Assembly: GCA_018343915.1 (NCBI GenBank)
Contig: JABRWF010000001.1
Span: 4,712,001-4,776,000 of the forward strand
Reading direction: 5' to 3'
Origin: Agroathelia rolfsii
Lineage: Eukaryota > Basidiomycota > Agaricomycetes > Amylocorticiales > Amylocorticiaceae
DNA: 64,000 bases
Part shown: positions 23,755 to 34,460 of the stretch, piece by piece
Position numbering within the stretch: position 1 is the first letter of the stretch
How the letters are laid out: each line of letters begins with the position of its first letter
The notes under the pieces: generated by a model
The model's input: the letters and a program-made list of their open reading frames with translations, nothing else
The model's database searches: none
What the model was told of the DNA's origin: nothing
Position numbers and translations under genes: made by a program

Positions 23755-23955
23755 TGTTAAAATGTTGAAAGGGGGTCAATCGCAGCCAACAGTACACAAC
23801 ACGAGTAAAATTTCTGTTTGTCGTAGTACGTGGTGGTACGCAGTGAAACGGATAGAGATACGAAAATCTACAACTGCCGGATAAAATACAATCTAATCAT
23901 GTGATAAAATTATCCCCTGCGCCGAGCGCACGGATTGCAACTTTAACACAACGTT
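23755..23955 (+). repeat. Dispersed repeat A, copy 1
   Basis: About 200 bp, roughly 80-85 percent identical by eye to 39890-40092 in the same orientation. Shared cores include GGTCAATCGCAG, TTTGTCGTAGTACGTGGTGG and GATAAAATTATC, ending CGCACGGATTG. No terminal repeats or coding capacity seen. Confidence 0.8.
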
Positions 23956-24486
23956 CAAAAAAGCACAAGAAACGCGGCCTGAGCGAAACACTAGAACGGA
24001 TAGTTCCCGTTCAAGATACTGACTCTGCCAGTGGTACTCTGTGACATAAGCCAACTTATGTAACAGTTATACTTCCGAAGTGATGCTAAATTACGAAGGA
24101 AGACAACAACGGCGGCAAACAGCTTGTCTTTGTCCAGTTCGTGTTGTTGGCGCTTGCATCTCCACTCCTTGCTCATTCATACGCACGCCTACACCGTGTA
24201 CAGGCAACTGATATCCCCCCCCCCCCAACTGCATACCACTGCTCGTCATTCTCTCTAACGGGCAGCTCATCTGTCGGTCGTCGCTCTTTCCTATTTTTTT
24301 TCTCTTACTAGTTACACTACCTTTCTTTCGAGAAGCCCTTTGCACTGGCCGAGGCATCGACTTTGAAATCCCAGTACCTCGTTTATCATCTTGACATATC
24401 TCTACACCACCCTGGATCGTGGTTACCACACCTAGAGACTTGAAGCACTTCATAAATACTCTTCCTTCAGTTACACAGCCAACACC

Positions 24487-26801
24487 ATGGCAGCCACACG
24501 GCGCTCCCTTGTCCTCGAGGACACTCACCATCCACTCAATCTCGGAGATCTATCCCTGAGCAACAAAAATACTACCACCTCTGACCCCTCTTCCACCTCC
24601 CCCACCTTCAACGTCGAGCAGCAACAGCATCCAATGCACCCATCATCCCCATCCCGCCGTATCTCTCTCTCCGCATCGAAACGGTTGAGCGTAAACACCG
24701 ATCTGGCCAATGCCGCAGGCACTCCGGATGATTTAAGCGATCTCCACAATATCATCGCCGCTGCTCCTGCTGCCGTCCCTATGGAGAAGAGGAAAAGCGG
24801 CGGCGCCAGCGGGAGCAGGAAGAACCGCGAGTCCGGGTTACCCAGTCCACCGCTGACGGGCGAGAGCATGGAGCATCTGCCGGCCGAGGACAAGGAGGAG
24901 GGCGGTGCTTATGTTTATGATAGCAATGATGGTCTTGCTGATGCTAATGCTGATTATACTGGCACCGGCGTTGGTCTTGCGATCACGTCTGGGTATGGCG
25001 ATAGCACGACGAGCCTGAAGCCCTTTGCGGCTGACCAGGCATCGAGCACCGTGTTTGACCACCCACTGGCGGACCTGGACGACAAGCGGACTGGGACGAT
25101 TGCAACTAGCGCTGGGGGTGACGACGACAGGACGCATGTGGGCGGTATTGACGATGGCGGCGCTGGTATGGATGTCACGGACATGGAGGCTCACAGGCCG
25201 ACAACGGCTGCCACCAGCATGTCGGACGACGGGGAGATCTATCCGTTGGGTCACCCGCGGTTCAGTATCATCAGGACGATGAAGCGACAGCAGCAGTCGT
25301 CATCAGCAGCCGCGGCGGGATCATCTGCGAACGCCTCACCATATCCGTGGGAACGGTACGAGCATGATGATGACATTATACCTCGTGACCACGAAGTGGG
25401 CTATCACACGACGATCCGTACGCAGGAGAGTGAGCACGGGAAGCGTAAATTGTACGTGAGCAAATTGAGTTATTATTATCTATCAGTCATCCATATTCAT
25501 AATCATTTTCTTTTTTTTCGTGACCACGACCCGCGGTTGTGTACTTTTTGCGTACCTTGCATGTGCTTTTCTTTGTCATGCTCTTCCCCTTTTTACTGCC
25601 TGCTATTCTTCATGTACCGTGACCATGACTAATCATTTATATCTGACTAAACTTTTTTTTTTTTTTTTTTGCCACATGCATATATATACGCTCGCAATCC
25701 GTGCTGTTTCTCATCGACGATGATAATGGCCCAACATACACAGACGCCCCGCGATCCCGCATTCGTCCTATTATTTCGGTCCACCGCCTGCCAATAGCGC
25801 GTACGGTACCGCGCCACAGGGACGGCTAGGCGTTCACCATCCTCGGGAGATTCTCCGCATTGAACGTGATTACACAGGTGGCGAACTTCCACAGTTCTCA
25901 CCCACGTATCTACTCGAACTCGAAGGGCGGGTGGGTGTCGTCTATAATATTGCTATTATTTCATAGTGCTAACACCTTGGATTTGTTTTCTAATAGGTGA
26001 CGCCGACACAGTTCCTGGAGAGTGTAAATACAATCAACGAGATCCTCATCTCGGCATACAGCGTCAGATGGGCGATGGTAGATAACCTCGTGGCCGTCTT
26101 ATCACTGCAGCTCTCGAGGCTGGTTCTGGATACGCATTATGATAAGGTACGTGTTTGCATTTACTATTTCCGGCAAATCAAAAGAGATTTGTCATCTCTC
26201 GGACCCCTTCGCGCTCCTTCCCTTCCTCTCGCTCCTCGGGAATTACCCTTTCAATTTGAAATATTGGTTATAAGCTTCAGCACGGTAATCAAGAATGTAT
26301 TGCTGCTACCGTGATGTTTGCTTCATTCTTGCATTTATATATATAGGAGGCGGAGACGTTGTTGCTGTTTGTTATCATCCGCAACATGACTAATCACGCA
26401 CTCTCTTTGTTAATTAACACCCATACACCTTTTGCTCATATAATGATCTCTCTATACTCAGGAAATGCGGAGGCTTCGCGAGGCGTTTGATGAACTCAAC
26501 AACCGAGTCTTTAATCCCGCTGGCGTAAACTTGCTCTGGCCGCGCAACGTAGCATTCTTATTCGTACGTGTTCATCCACGCCTGCTGATACTTTGAGTGA
26601 TTTAACTTTCCTTGTTATCTAATGTAGCTCGAGGTGGAATATTATGTGAGTGTAACATGTCTTCTATATCATTACTCCCTCGGCCTCTTATTCCGTGCCA
26701 CTACCGGAGTACTCGGGCTACAGAGGGTGTCCTTCTGGACTAAATCAACTGATTATGATTCCTCTTCTCTCTCCTTTCCTTTTTTGGTGATGTAACAGTG
26801 A
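24487..26801 (+). CDS. ERF4: Ras palmitoylation complex subunit, ERF4/GOLGA7 family
   Basis: Exons 24487-25451, 25744-25930, 25997-26146, 26462-26563, 26628-26645 and a last exon at 26799-26801 give 474 residues. The first 320 residues are low-complexity, with Ser/Pro, Ala and Asp stretches. The conserved domain follows: HPREILRIERDY, LLELEGRVTPTQFLESVNTI, then LSLQLSRLVLDTHYDK, EMRRLREAFDELNNRVFN, GVNLLWPRNVAFLFLEVEYY. This is the ERF4 domain, the partner of the DHHC acyltransferase Erf2 that palmitoylates Ras at internal membranes. The 292-nt first intron is unusually long. The last splice leaves only TGA in the final exon; if that intron were retained the protein would gain a short unrelated tail. 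Confidence 0.85.
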
Positions 26802-27929
26802 TATGGCCACCTGTGTCCGCCGATGCATTTCTCCGTATTGTCGTTGTTCTGTGTTGTTGCTGTCTTGTTGTATTGCTGCGTTATCTAACTTGGAGGGTTA
26901 TTGGTTCCTTTTGTCGATATCTTCTGCCGATCGGGCGGGGAGCGGGAGCGTAAGCGTTCTTCTTTCTGTGGAGGGGCCAGGCTTGCTCGCTCATCTACGT
27001 AGGCAGGCCTAGCCGTAGCTCCACAATGCGTGTCGCGGTCTCATTTTCTGCTTTATTCTGTTTTGCCGTTGTCACGTTCAGAAGGGAGGCAAGGGAAGCA
27101 AGGGAGGAAGGAAGAGCTTTGGAGGGGACAAGGCACGTGCTCGATTGTGTAATTCACCGGCGAACCCACCACCGCGGATGGGATACAATCAGCCAAGGCT
27201 AGCCGGCCTATGGGCGCGAAGCGCCTAATTGTGCTGGAAGGGAAAGAGCTGAGAGGGGCCACGCATACCACGGCAAGCGGCATCGGACCGCCATCGGCGC
27301 ATGAGCGTTGATCGATTTGAGCCAACGCCCTTCCGTTGCTCCTTTCAGACTTTTGTTGTCCCTTGTCGTTTTCCCCTTGTCTGTGCAGTCCCCTGCCCTT
27401 CCCCCCAGCTATTCTTTTTTTTATAGTTATATTTTCCTGTGGAATTTTTTTTTTATCATTCTCTATATTTTCTTGCACTTTTTTCTATTTCTTGTGACAT
27501 ATTTTATTTCGAATTACGAAATACAATCTCTTTTAGTTACTCTATGCGTGAGTAAGGATGCACGTGCAACGGACCCGGGGCGCGAGTGACTTGGACTGGT
27601 GCTTACTCATTCACTTGCTAGGTAGCATAGCCACAGTGTCTACGCCTTGTTTCACTCAGCTTTCTCTCCTCTTCGTCCGCCCATCATCTCTCTCTCCAAC
27701 GCTCAGCAGCAGCGCTAAATCAAGGATCCGCCTCTGGTCCTCTCCAGTTCACTGCTCGTCCAGCTCCAGTCGCACGCATCCTTGACCCGTCCCGATTGGT
27801 GACGCCATCATCCAGTCACCTGGGTCGATCTCAGGCTCTTCTGTGTTTCCCTCTCCCTGTCGTTGCGACGACCTAAACCCCACCTTCCCCTGACTGTTCT
27901 CTCTCTCTCTCCCCCTTTCCTTCACAACA
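26802..27929. other. Intergenic; upstream region of the bZIP gene
   Basis: No coding exon supported. From about 27600 the sequence turns CT-rich (for example CTCTCTCTCTCTCC near 27899), as expected of a fungal promoter and 5' UTR. T-rich runs occur at 27420-27500. Confidence 0.6.
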
Positions 27930-30344
27930 ATGCAGTCTGGTTTTTCCAACACAAACACAGTCCCTCTCTGGGACTTTTCTCACCCACAAACTTTCTCGCA
28001 ACTCCCGGATGATGATTTCCTAGCTTTGCTGCAAAAGCAGTTCCCGACCACGGCCACAGGCGGCTATGACGATTCTGCCGCCTCCCTCGGCGGTGGCGCC
28101 GGAAACTCCTTTGGGACCGTTTCTGGTATAAACCCTTTCCAGCCCGACGCCGTCTCCAGCGGTGGACTGGGCGCCTACGCCGGCATTGACCCCCAGTCGA
28201 TCTCGACGACGCATTTTCCCATGACCGATTTTGCTGATCCACCCTCGGAGGACAGCAGCCCCAGCCCGCCGGGGACAAGTGTGCAGGAGTCGTCTGCCCC
28301 TCGCTCGAGGCGCGATTCGACGATTGAGATCGATAATGGGTCCGTGGGCGATGAAGGCATGTCCTTGTCGTCAAACAAGCGCAAGGTTGACGACGACGAC
28401 GACGATTTTGATGAAGGCCCGAGTATGAAGCATACTGGTGTGTATTCGCCGTCCTCCCCCCTCCCTCCCTCTCCCTTGCATACACGTTCCTTGGGGTTGC
28501 CACTTCTACAATACAATCCCTATGTCCACTTGACGCCGGTGGTTCATAACGGGCTGTCATTTCGGCGTTATGTGGGTTCGAAGCTTATGCCTCGTTGACA
28601 GCATCATCGGCCAATAATAAGAAAGTCTCATCGTCCTCGTCAGCAAGAAGAAAGTCGACTGGTCAAGTGAGTAGACTTGCGCCCTCTATCCATTTAGAGC
28701 CATGACGGCTGATATGAGAGTTTATCCCTATATAGAAGGACGAAGGCAGGCTACTGAAACGCAAGGAACAGAACCGGGCAGCACAGCGAGCATTCCGGGA
28801 GAGAAAAGAAAAACATGTTAGAGATGTGGGTATCATATATTCTACCTTCATATGAACTTTTGTTGTTGACGCCGCATCCTTTTTTTTTTCCCTGCAGCTG
28901 GAAGAAAAAGTTGCCCAGCTCGAGGCCAAAAACGAGACCACCCAAGCTGAGAACGAGAACCTGCGTGATCTCCTGAACCGTCTACGCCAGGAGAACATGG
29001 AGCTCAAACGCAGCCAAAACACCCAGACATCACAGCACCCACACACCAAGTTCGAGTTCCGTATGCCACGTACGAGCTCCTCGCCCATGGCTTCCTCATC
29101 TTCCTCCGGCAGCACTGGCGGCAGCAGCTCCGGCTCTTCGCCCTCGGCCACGTCCGCCACGGACTCACCCGATGTGGCGTCGGCATCGAAACCGGACTGG
29201 TCAGGCCTGCAGACGTTCGACCCGAATGCGCTCAGTTTACTGGACGAGACGCCACAGACGACGGCGACGGATCTGCAGCTCGATTTCCCATTCAGCGACA
29301 GCGGCTTTGATAGCTCGCCCTCAGGATCTTCCTCGATGGACACAAGCGGTGGCAACAACCACGGGATGCCTGCGTTGGGCAAGACACCGTTCATGACGAT
29401 CGCGAGCAACCCGAACTTTACGTCGTTTGCGGACTTTGACAGCACCTCTTTTGGCAACATGGGCGGTGATATCAGCCTCAGCAGCGAGTTTGGTGGTGCG
29501 TTCGAGTGGCCACCGGCTCCCCCGATGCAGGATGGCGGTATGGGCTCCTCACCGTACGACGATCCATTCGGGCACGATTTCTTCGGGAGCCCTATGAACA
29601 GCGGTCCGATGGACTTTGCGGCGCTGATGAAGAGCACGCCGTCAGCGATTGGCAGTAGCCATGGTGGCGGAAACAGTAACGCGAGCAGCCCGGTGTCGCA
29701 TCGACAGAACAGCTCGGATAACAATAATGGCAGTGGCACCGTCACCGGCCTCGGATCCTGTTCAAACGGCGCTGGCGAGTGCCCCACGACCAAGGCCGAG
29801 CTGAAGAAGTGCATCGAGGCCGAGGGACAGTCGCCATTTGCGCCGACCAGCCCGCCTGTTGTGAACAACACAGGTAGTGGTAGTACTACTGCGTCATCGG
29901 CATCGTCGCCGTCGATGGAATCAATAGTGGCTACGCCGCTGTCATGCACCATGCTGCCGATGCCGATGGTGTCCCCTGCCGAAGGCGGTGCGCAGAGTCT
30001 GTTAAAGAAGGGCGCCGCAGGGATTTTGTGCCATGGTTCGTCGATCCCGAAGACGGAGAAGAGCGAGAAGAATGTGGAAGTGTTGTCTGCCTGGCGGACG
30101 ATCACAAGCGACCCTGGGTTCAAGGTGTGTTGTTTTCGGTTCTATAACTTTTTTTTTTGATTAATTAACACAAAAATAGGACGCGGATATCAACGAACTT
30201 TGTGTGGAGTTTTCGCAAAAGGCGAGGTGTGATGGTGAAAAGGTAGTGTTGGAGCCTTCGGGTGTGCAGCATATCCTCCAGACGCTCAATTCGCATAAGC
30301 AGCGGAGGGCGTTGGGCCTGACGAACAGCAGCAGCTTCAAGTAG
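27930..30344 (+). CDS. AP-1-like bZIP transcription factor (Yap1/Pap1 family)
   Basis: Exons 27930-28437, 28602-28666, 28736-28825, 28898-30124 and 30180-30344 give 684 residues. Residues 196-217 are the Yap/Pap-type basic region (KEQNRAAQRAFRERKEKH), followed by a leucine zipper to about 260. The middle is Ser/Gly/Asp-rich activation-type sequence. The C-terminus resembles the redox-sensing cysteine domain and embedded export signal: VLSAWRTITSDPGF, then DADINELCVEFSQKARC, with C638 and C647 nine residues apart as in Yap1. The cysteine normally found just before the SAW segment is absent; the nearest upstream one is about 16 residues earlier. Three more cysteines lie near 509-525. Such factors enter the nucleus on oxidative stress and induce antioxidant genes. 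Family call firm; exact redox switch uncertain. Confidence 0.88.
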
Positions 30345-31544
30345 TGTTCTTTCTTCGGTTGCGATGGCGGTGGTTATGGATGTGACGATCAGGAATGCTA
30401 TTAGTTGAGCCAGAACCCCATATAGTCACTTGCTCGCTTTAGCACTCGCTGATAATGCTTCTCCATCCATATACTTCCTCCCTTCCGTGCATACACACGT
30501 ACTCACGCTTATACGCGCTCCCTTTGCATCATTCATCATTGTTTATCTATCCCCACATCCTTGTCTTTTGTTCATCTCGGAACGTTTTTTTTGTCTTCGT
30601 ATTGTTGTTAAAGGCAGAAAAAGTTTTGTTGTATATCATTTCATTTTCTTCGCCGTCGTCTGTCCTATGGGCTTTTCTGGTTCGGGGCTATTTTCTTTTT
30701 CTCCTTACATTACACGTCGTTTTTTTTTTTCTTAGCCCTTATCCCCACGTTGTTTATATACTGCTTACATGTGTACTACACCCTTCTTTCTTGTCTTATG
30801 ATAATGATGATGATAACCCTCCCCTGCTCCCCTCATGTGTTTCCATATTGATTGGCATGCATTTTCATCTTTTTTTATTCTCTCTCCTTCCGTCTCTATA
30901 TATTTCTATACCTTTTTCTCTTGCTCGTTTGTGACTAATTAAAGAACGAAAATGAAATCCCTTTTTTTTTTCTCCCTACAAATTCAAACGGTATTGGATG
31001 TGGTCTTGTTACGTATGGCCGTGAGTGTGCGAGTACGTAGTACGGTGTGCTGCAGTCAGTGAATTGCATGTTGTAATATAAATGCAGGGACAAAGGAGTA
31101 GAGAGAAAGAAAAAAAAAAAAAGAAAAGTAGCCTGGGTCTGTTGCTCGATGGTTTTCTCGGGTATGTGCTGGAACGGGATGGAATGGGCGGGAACAATGG
31201 AAAGAGATGCGGTAGGATCGAGAGACGACGCGTAATTGATGCATAGCTTATACACAATTCAAGTCAGATTGACAAACAAGTTATATAAGTTGTGACATTA
31301 TATTTACCCCAAAGCTTATCTTATTAGTACACTTGCTGGACCCATCTCTTCTTACATATACCTTTTACTTCATTTATTCTGCCGCTCTGCCCCTGCTCTT
31401 GGCCTCGTGGGGAAATTGTAACGACGCCGACAACGACTTGAACTTTGCTGCTTCACCACATCATCCATCGTCCACTGCAGCCTCTCTCTTGCTTGATAAC
31501 ACCTTCTTATCCTAGAGCACTGCTATAGAACGAATAACATCAGC
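30345..31544. other. Intergenic between the bZIP gene and GET3
   Basis: T-rich 3' flank to about 30950, a purine-rich tract near 31110, then GET3 upstream sequence. No supported coding exon. Confidence 0.6.
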
Positions 31545-33620
31545 ATGGCCGACGATTTCGAGACCCCGCCTCCGACACTCCAAAACATCCTTGATCAGAA
31601 ATCGCTCAAGTGGATCTTCTGCGGTGAATATACATTGGCCTCTTCCTCACTCTTCATTATCATCATCACCATCATCATTCTCCTTTTTTCACTTTTGCTC
31701 TTCACCTTAGGGTTCTTCCGCTCCTTGATGCTTTTACCCTCTTGATTTTCGTGTTTTGTATACTAATGGCGTTCACTTTTTCCCTCTCTCTTTCTCTGGG
31801 ACATGTTATATCACACAGGTGGAAAGGGTGGTGTAGGTATGCAGGTTGTCCTTTTGTGATATGTTACCCTGCGACGTTCGACATATCTCACGATAATCTC
31901 ATTTTGTGCTCTTGGTCTGGTTGGAACGGTGTTGCTACGCCAACTCTCCCTCTATCGTCATTTACTTTGCGCATGAACAGGAAAGACGACGACTTCTTGT
32001 TCGCTCGCGATCCAGCTTGCAAAGTGTCGCGAATCGGTGTTGTTGATCGTGCGTAGTATGCTCTTTTTTTGACGTCGAATTTGATAGACTAAATGGGCAA
32101 ACCTATTGCATGTCTTTTTTTTTTTACGCACTCTTATCTATATATGTGCAACGAATAATCGTACGCGCCCCAAAACGCATAAACACAACTCGTCGACGCG
32201 CGTAAAAAAAAAAAAAAAAAAACAGTCAACCGATCCGGCCCACAACCTGTCAGACGCGTTTGGTCAAAAGTTCTCCAAGGATGCGACTAAGGTGAACGGG
32301 TTCGATAACCTGTACGCGATGGAGATCGACCCGACGAGTTCGATCCAAGAGATGGTTGAGCAGTGTAGGTGTTTTCTTTGCCCCTGTCACTACATATCGT
32401 GAATGGTGCTTCTTGCATACCTCATGTTCTAACGCGATTTTCCTTTTTCTCTTGTAATCAGCCGATTCAAACGGCATGATGGGCTCGATGATGCAAGACC
32501 TGGCGTTTGCCATCCCTGGTGTGGATGAGGCTATGAGCTTTGCAGAGATTATGAAGTGCGTATTAAAATAGGCCTTGATCTTCAACTTCCTTTTTTCTTC
32601 CCCATTTTTAAGAATCATACTGAACATATAGCTTTACCCTTCTGCTCCCAACTCTCGTGTGATATAGACACGTCAAATCGATGCAATACTCTGTCATCGT
32701 GTTTGACACCGCACCTACGGGACACACGCTACGATTTTTGTCCTTCCCGACCGTGCTCGAGAAGGCGCTTGGCAAGCTCAGTACGCTCAGTGGGAGGTTT
32801 GGACCGATGATCAATCAGGTAAGTATTAGATTAAGACTGTTTTAACCTTTTTTTCGTGGCCAATTCTCCCCGCCCACCCCTCTTTTTAGCAAAACGCAGA
32901 GGGGTAAAGGGAGAGAGATACAAAAAAAGGAAAATGCATGTACTGATCAATCTATCCCAGATGTCAAGTCTTATGGGTGGCTCACCTGACTCACAAGAAG
33001 ACATGTTCGCCAAGCTCGAGTCAATGCGGGCCGTGATCACGGAGGTGAACACACAGTTCAAGGATCCTGTTCGTATATTCCTTCTCTATTTTTCCTTAAT
33101 GCTGCATACTGATTTTGAGGTTCTACATTGTTTTGTTTTTTTCCTTAATAATAATAATAGGAAAAGACGACGTTCGTTTGTGTCTGCATTTCTGAATTCC
33201 TCTCGCTCTATGAGACGGAGCGGCTGATTCAGGAACTGACGTCTTACGAGATCGATACCCACAACATTGTCGTTAACCAGCTCCTCTTCCCACCCAAGGG
33301 TGAGCATCTTTTCTTTACATTGCTCTTATCATATGATCGTATCTATCTAACCCCCTTTCCTATATTACTTCCTTCTTTCCCTGTCTCTCTCCCATTTCAT
33401 TCCATTCTCTCTTGTATGGCAAACAGACTCCACGTGTGAACATTGTGACGTGCGTCAGAAAATGCAGCAAAAGTATCTTAACGAAGCACACGAGCTCTAC
33501 GATGAATTCTTCCACATTATACGCCTGCCACTCCTGACGGAGGAAGTCCGTGGTCCCGCCAAGCTCAAAGAGTTCTCCAAGATGCTCGTGGAGCCATATG
33601 TTCCGCCCAGCGAGCGATGA
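31545..33620 (+). CDS. GET3: GET3 / ArsA-type ATPase for tail-anchored proteins
   Basis: Nine exons: 31545-31623, 31819-31836, 31981-32048, 32226-32364, 32462-32555, 32668-32818, 32961-33068, 33161-33299, 33427-33620. They join in phase to 329 residues, the normal fungal Get3 length. The deviant P-loop CGGKGGVGKTTT (residues 26-37), switch [14 protein letters not shown], switch [19 protein letters not shown], the methionine-rich [12 protein letters not shown] of the substrate groove, and the zinc CxxC (CEHCDVRQ) are all present. As a zinc-linked homodimer it receives tail-anchored proteins from the Sgt2/Get4-Get5 side and delivers them to Get1/Get2 at the ER. The second exon is only 18 nt and carries the P-loop core. 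Very secure. Confidence 0.96.
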
Positions 33621-33774
33621 TGGTGCATCTGTAGTAGTGGAGATGTACAGGTGAGATGAAGGCGGATTTGATGAGGTGAGACGATGAGACAATGTGATAG
33701 ATATCGTTAATGAGTGAGGTTGTGGGAGGGTGGATTGTGTATTAATTAACGACTTTGGATATATATAATGGTAA

Positions 33775-34460
33775 CCATCTTCTGTCTCTTTCTTCAGAGT
33801 TTCGTTTTCAATTTAGAATTGAAAATCTTTGGCCGTAGGCCTCAGGTATCATGGTCTCATGAGTTAACACCGCGTTTCTTATACGTTAACGGGAAATAAA
33901 TTCATGTGTTTTTTATTATTATCTTTTACTTGTCTCGTCTTCGAATATTTGGTTTATGGATTTACACACATCAACAACATGCGTTTAATCAACAAGCATA
34001 TTCAGAAAAATGGCAATGCTTGTACTTCATCCCGCTTCAGAGTCCGGTCATTCAACTCAATCTGTAGGCCAAGGTTGTAGGTTTATGACGGTCTGTATAT
34101 TCCCCTCACGAGCAATATTCATCATAATTCACACCAACCCAATCATGGTTATATCATATAGATGGAAGCTTCGAGTTTAAAAGTATTGTTTCTCAAAGAG
34201 AGCAAATTCGGCACCACTCACACTGACACGAGCCAGAGATGGTAAGCTTTTTGTCTATCGTCCCTCTGAGCTCCATTCTCGGGTTCTGGTCTACATAGGA
34301 GGCAAAATTTCCTGCTTTTAGACATGCGGAATATAAGTGCAAGTGTGGTAGGCAACGTGCCCTTTCGTTAATAGGTTGAGCGATGGCTGTGTAGCTTGAA
34401 TGGGGACAAAGCATGGTTAATGGCTTAGAAAGAAAGGTTTATGATGAGAGTATAAATCGG
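33775..34460. repeat. Segmental duplication, decayed copy
   Basis: Matches 38510-39215 in the same orientation over nearly 700 bp with small gaps. Shared stretches include AATGCTTGTACTTCATCC, TTTCAGAGT-like blocks and CCAGAGATGGTAAGCT. It contains a dead copy of the small peptide gene. Confidence 0.8.
34193..34445 (-). pseudogene. Dead copy of the small secreted peptide gene
   Basis: Homologous to the peptide gene at 38973-39203 (minus). The start codon position reads ATA instead of ATG, and a stop follows within six codons (ATA AAC CTT TCT TTC TAA). The second-exon homologue is still readable on the minus strand (NPRMELRGTIDKKLTISGS against SPKMEFRESADEELTISGS) but continues past the stop of the intact copy into a cysteine-rich tail. 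An alternative start within this copy is possible but would lack the signal peptide. Confidence 0.6.

Larger units (their letters stand above)
18400..24486. other. AT-rich, gene-poor region
   Basis: Six kilobases with no convincing gene. 18400-18720 is the T-rich 3' flank of the secreted gene. A weak decayed-gene candidate lies at 19.5-20.4 kb and a copy of dispersed repeat A at 23.76-23.96 kb. A short hydrophobic frame on the minus strand at 23.16-22.98 kb starts with a signal-like segment but cannot be extended. 24190-24486 is the CT-rich upstream region of ERF4, with a C10 tract near 24217. Confidence 0.5.

Noticed and set aside
28663..30123. 486-codon minus-strand frame opposite the bZIP gene
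   Set aside because: Mirror of a real coding frame with biased codons; the sense strand carries the bZIP domain and clean splicing.
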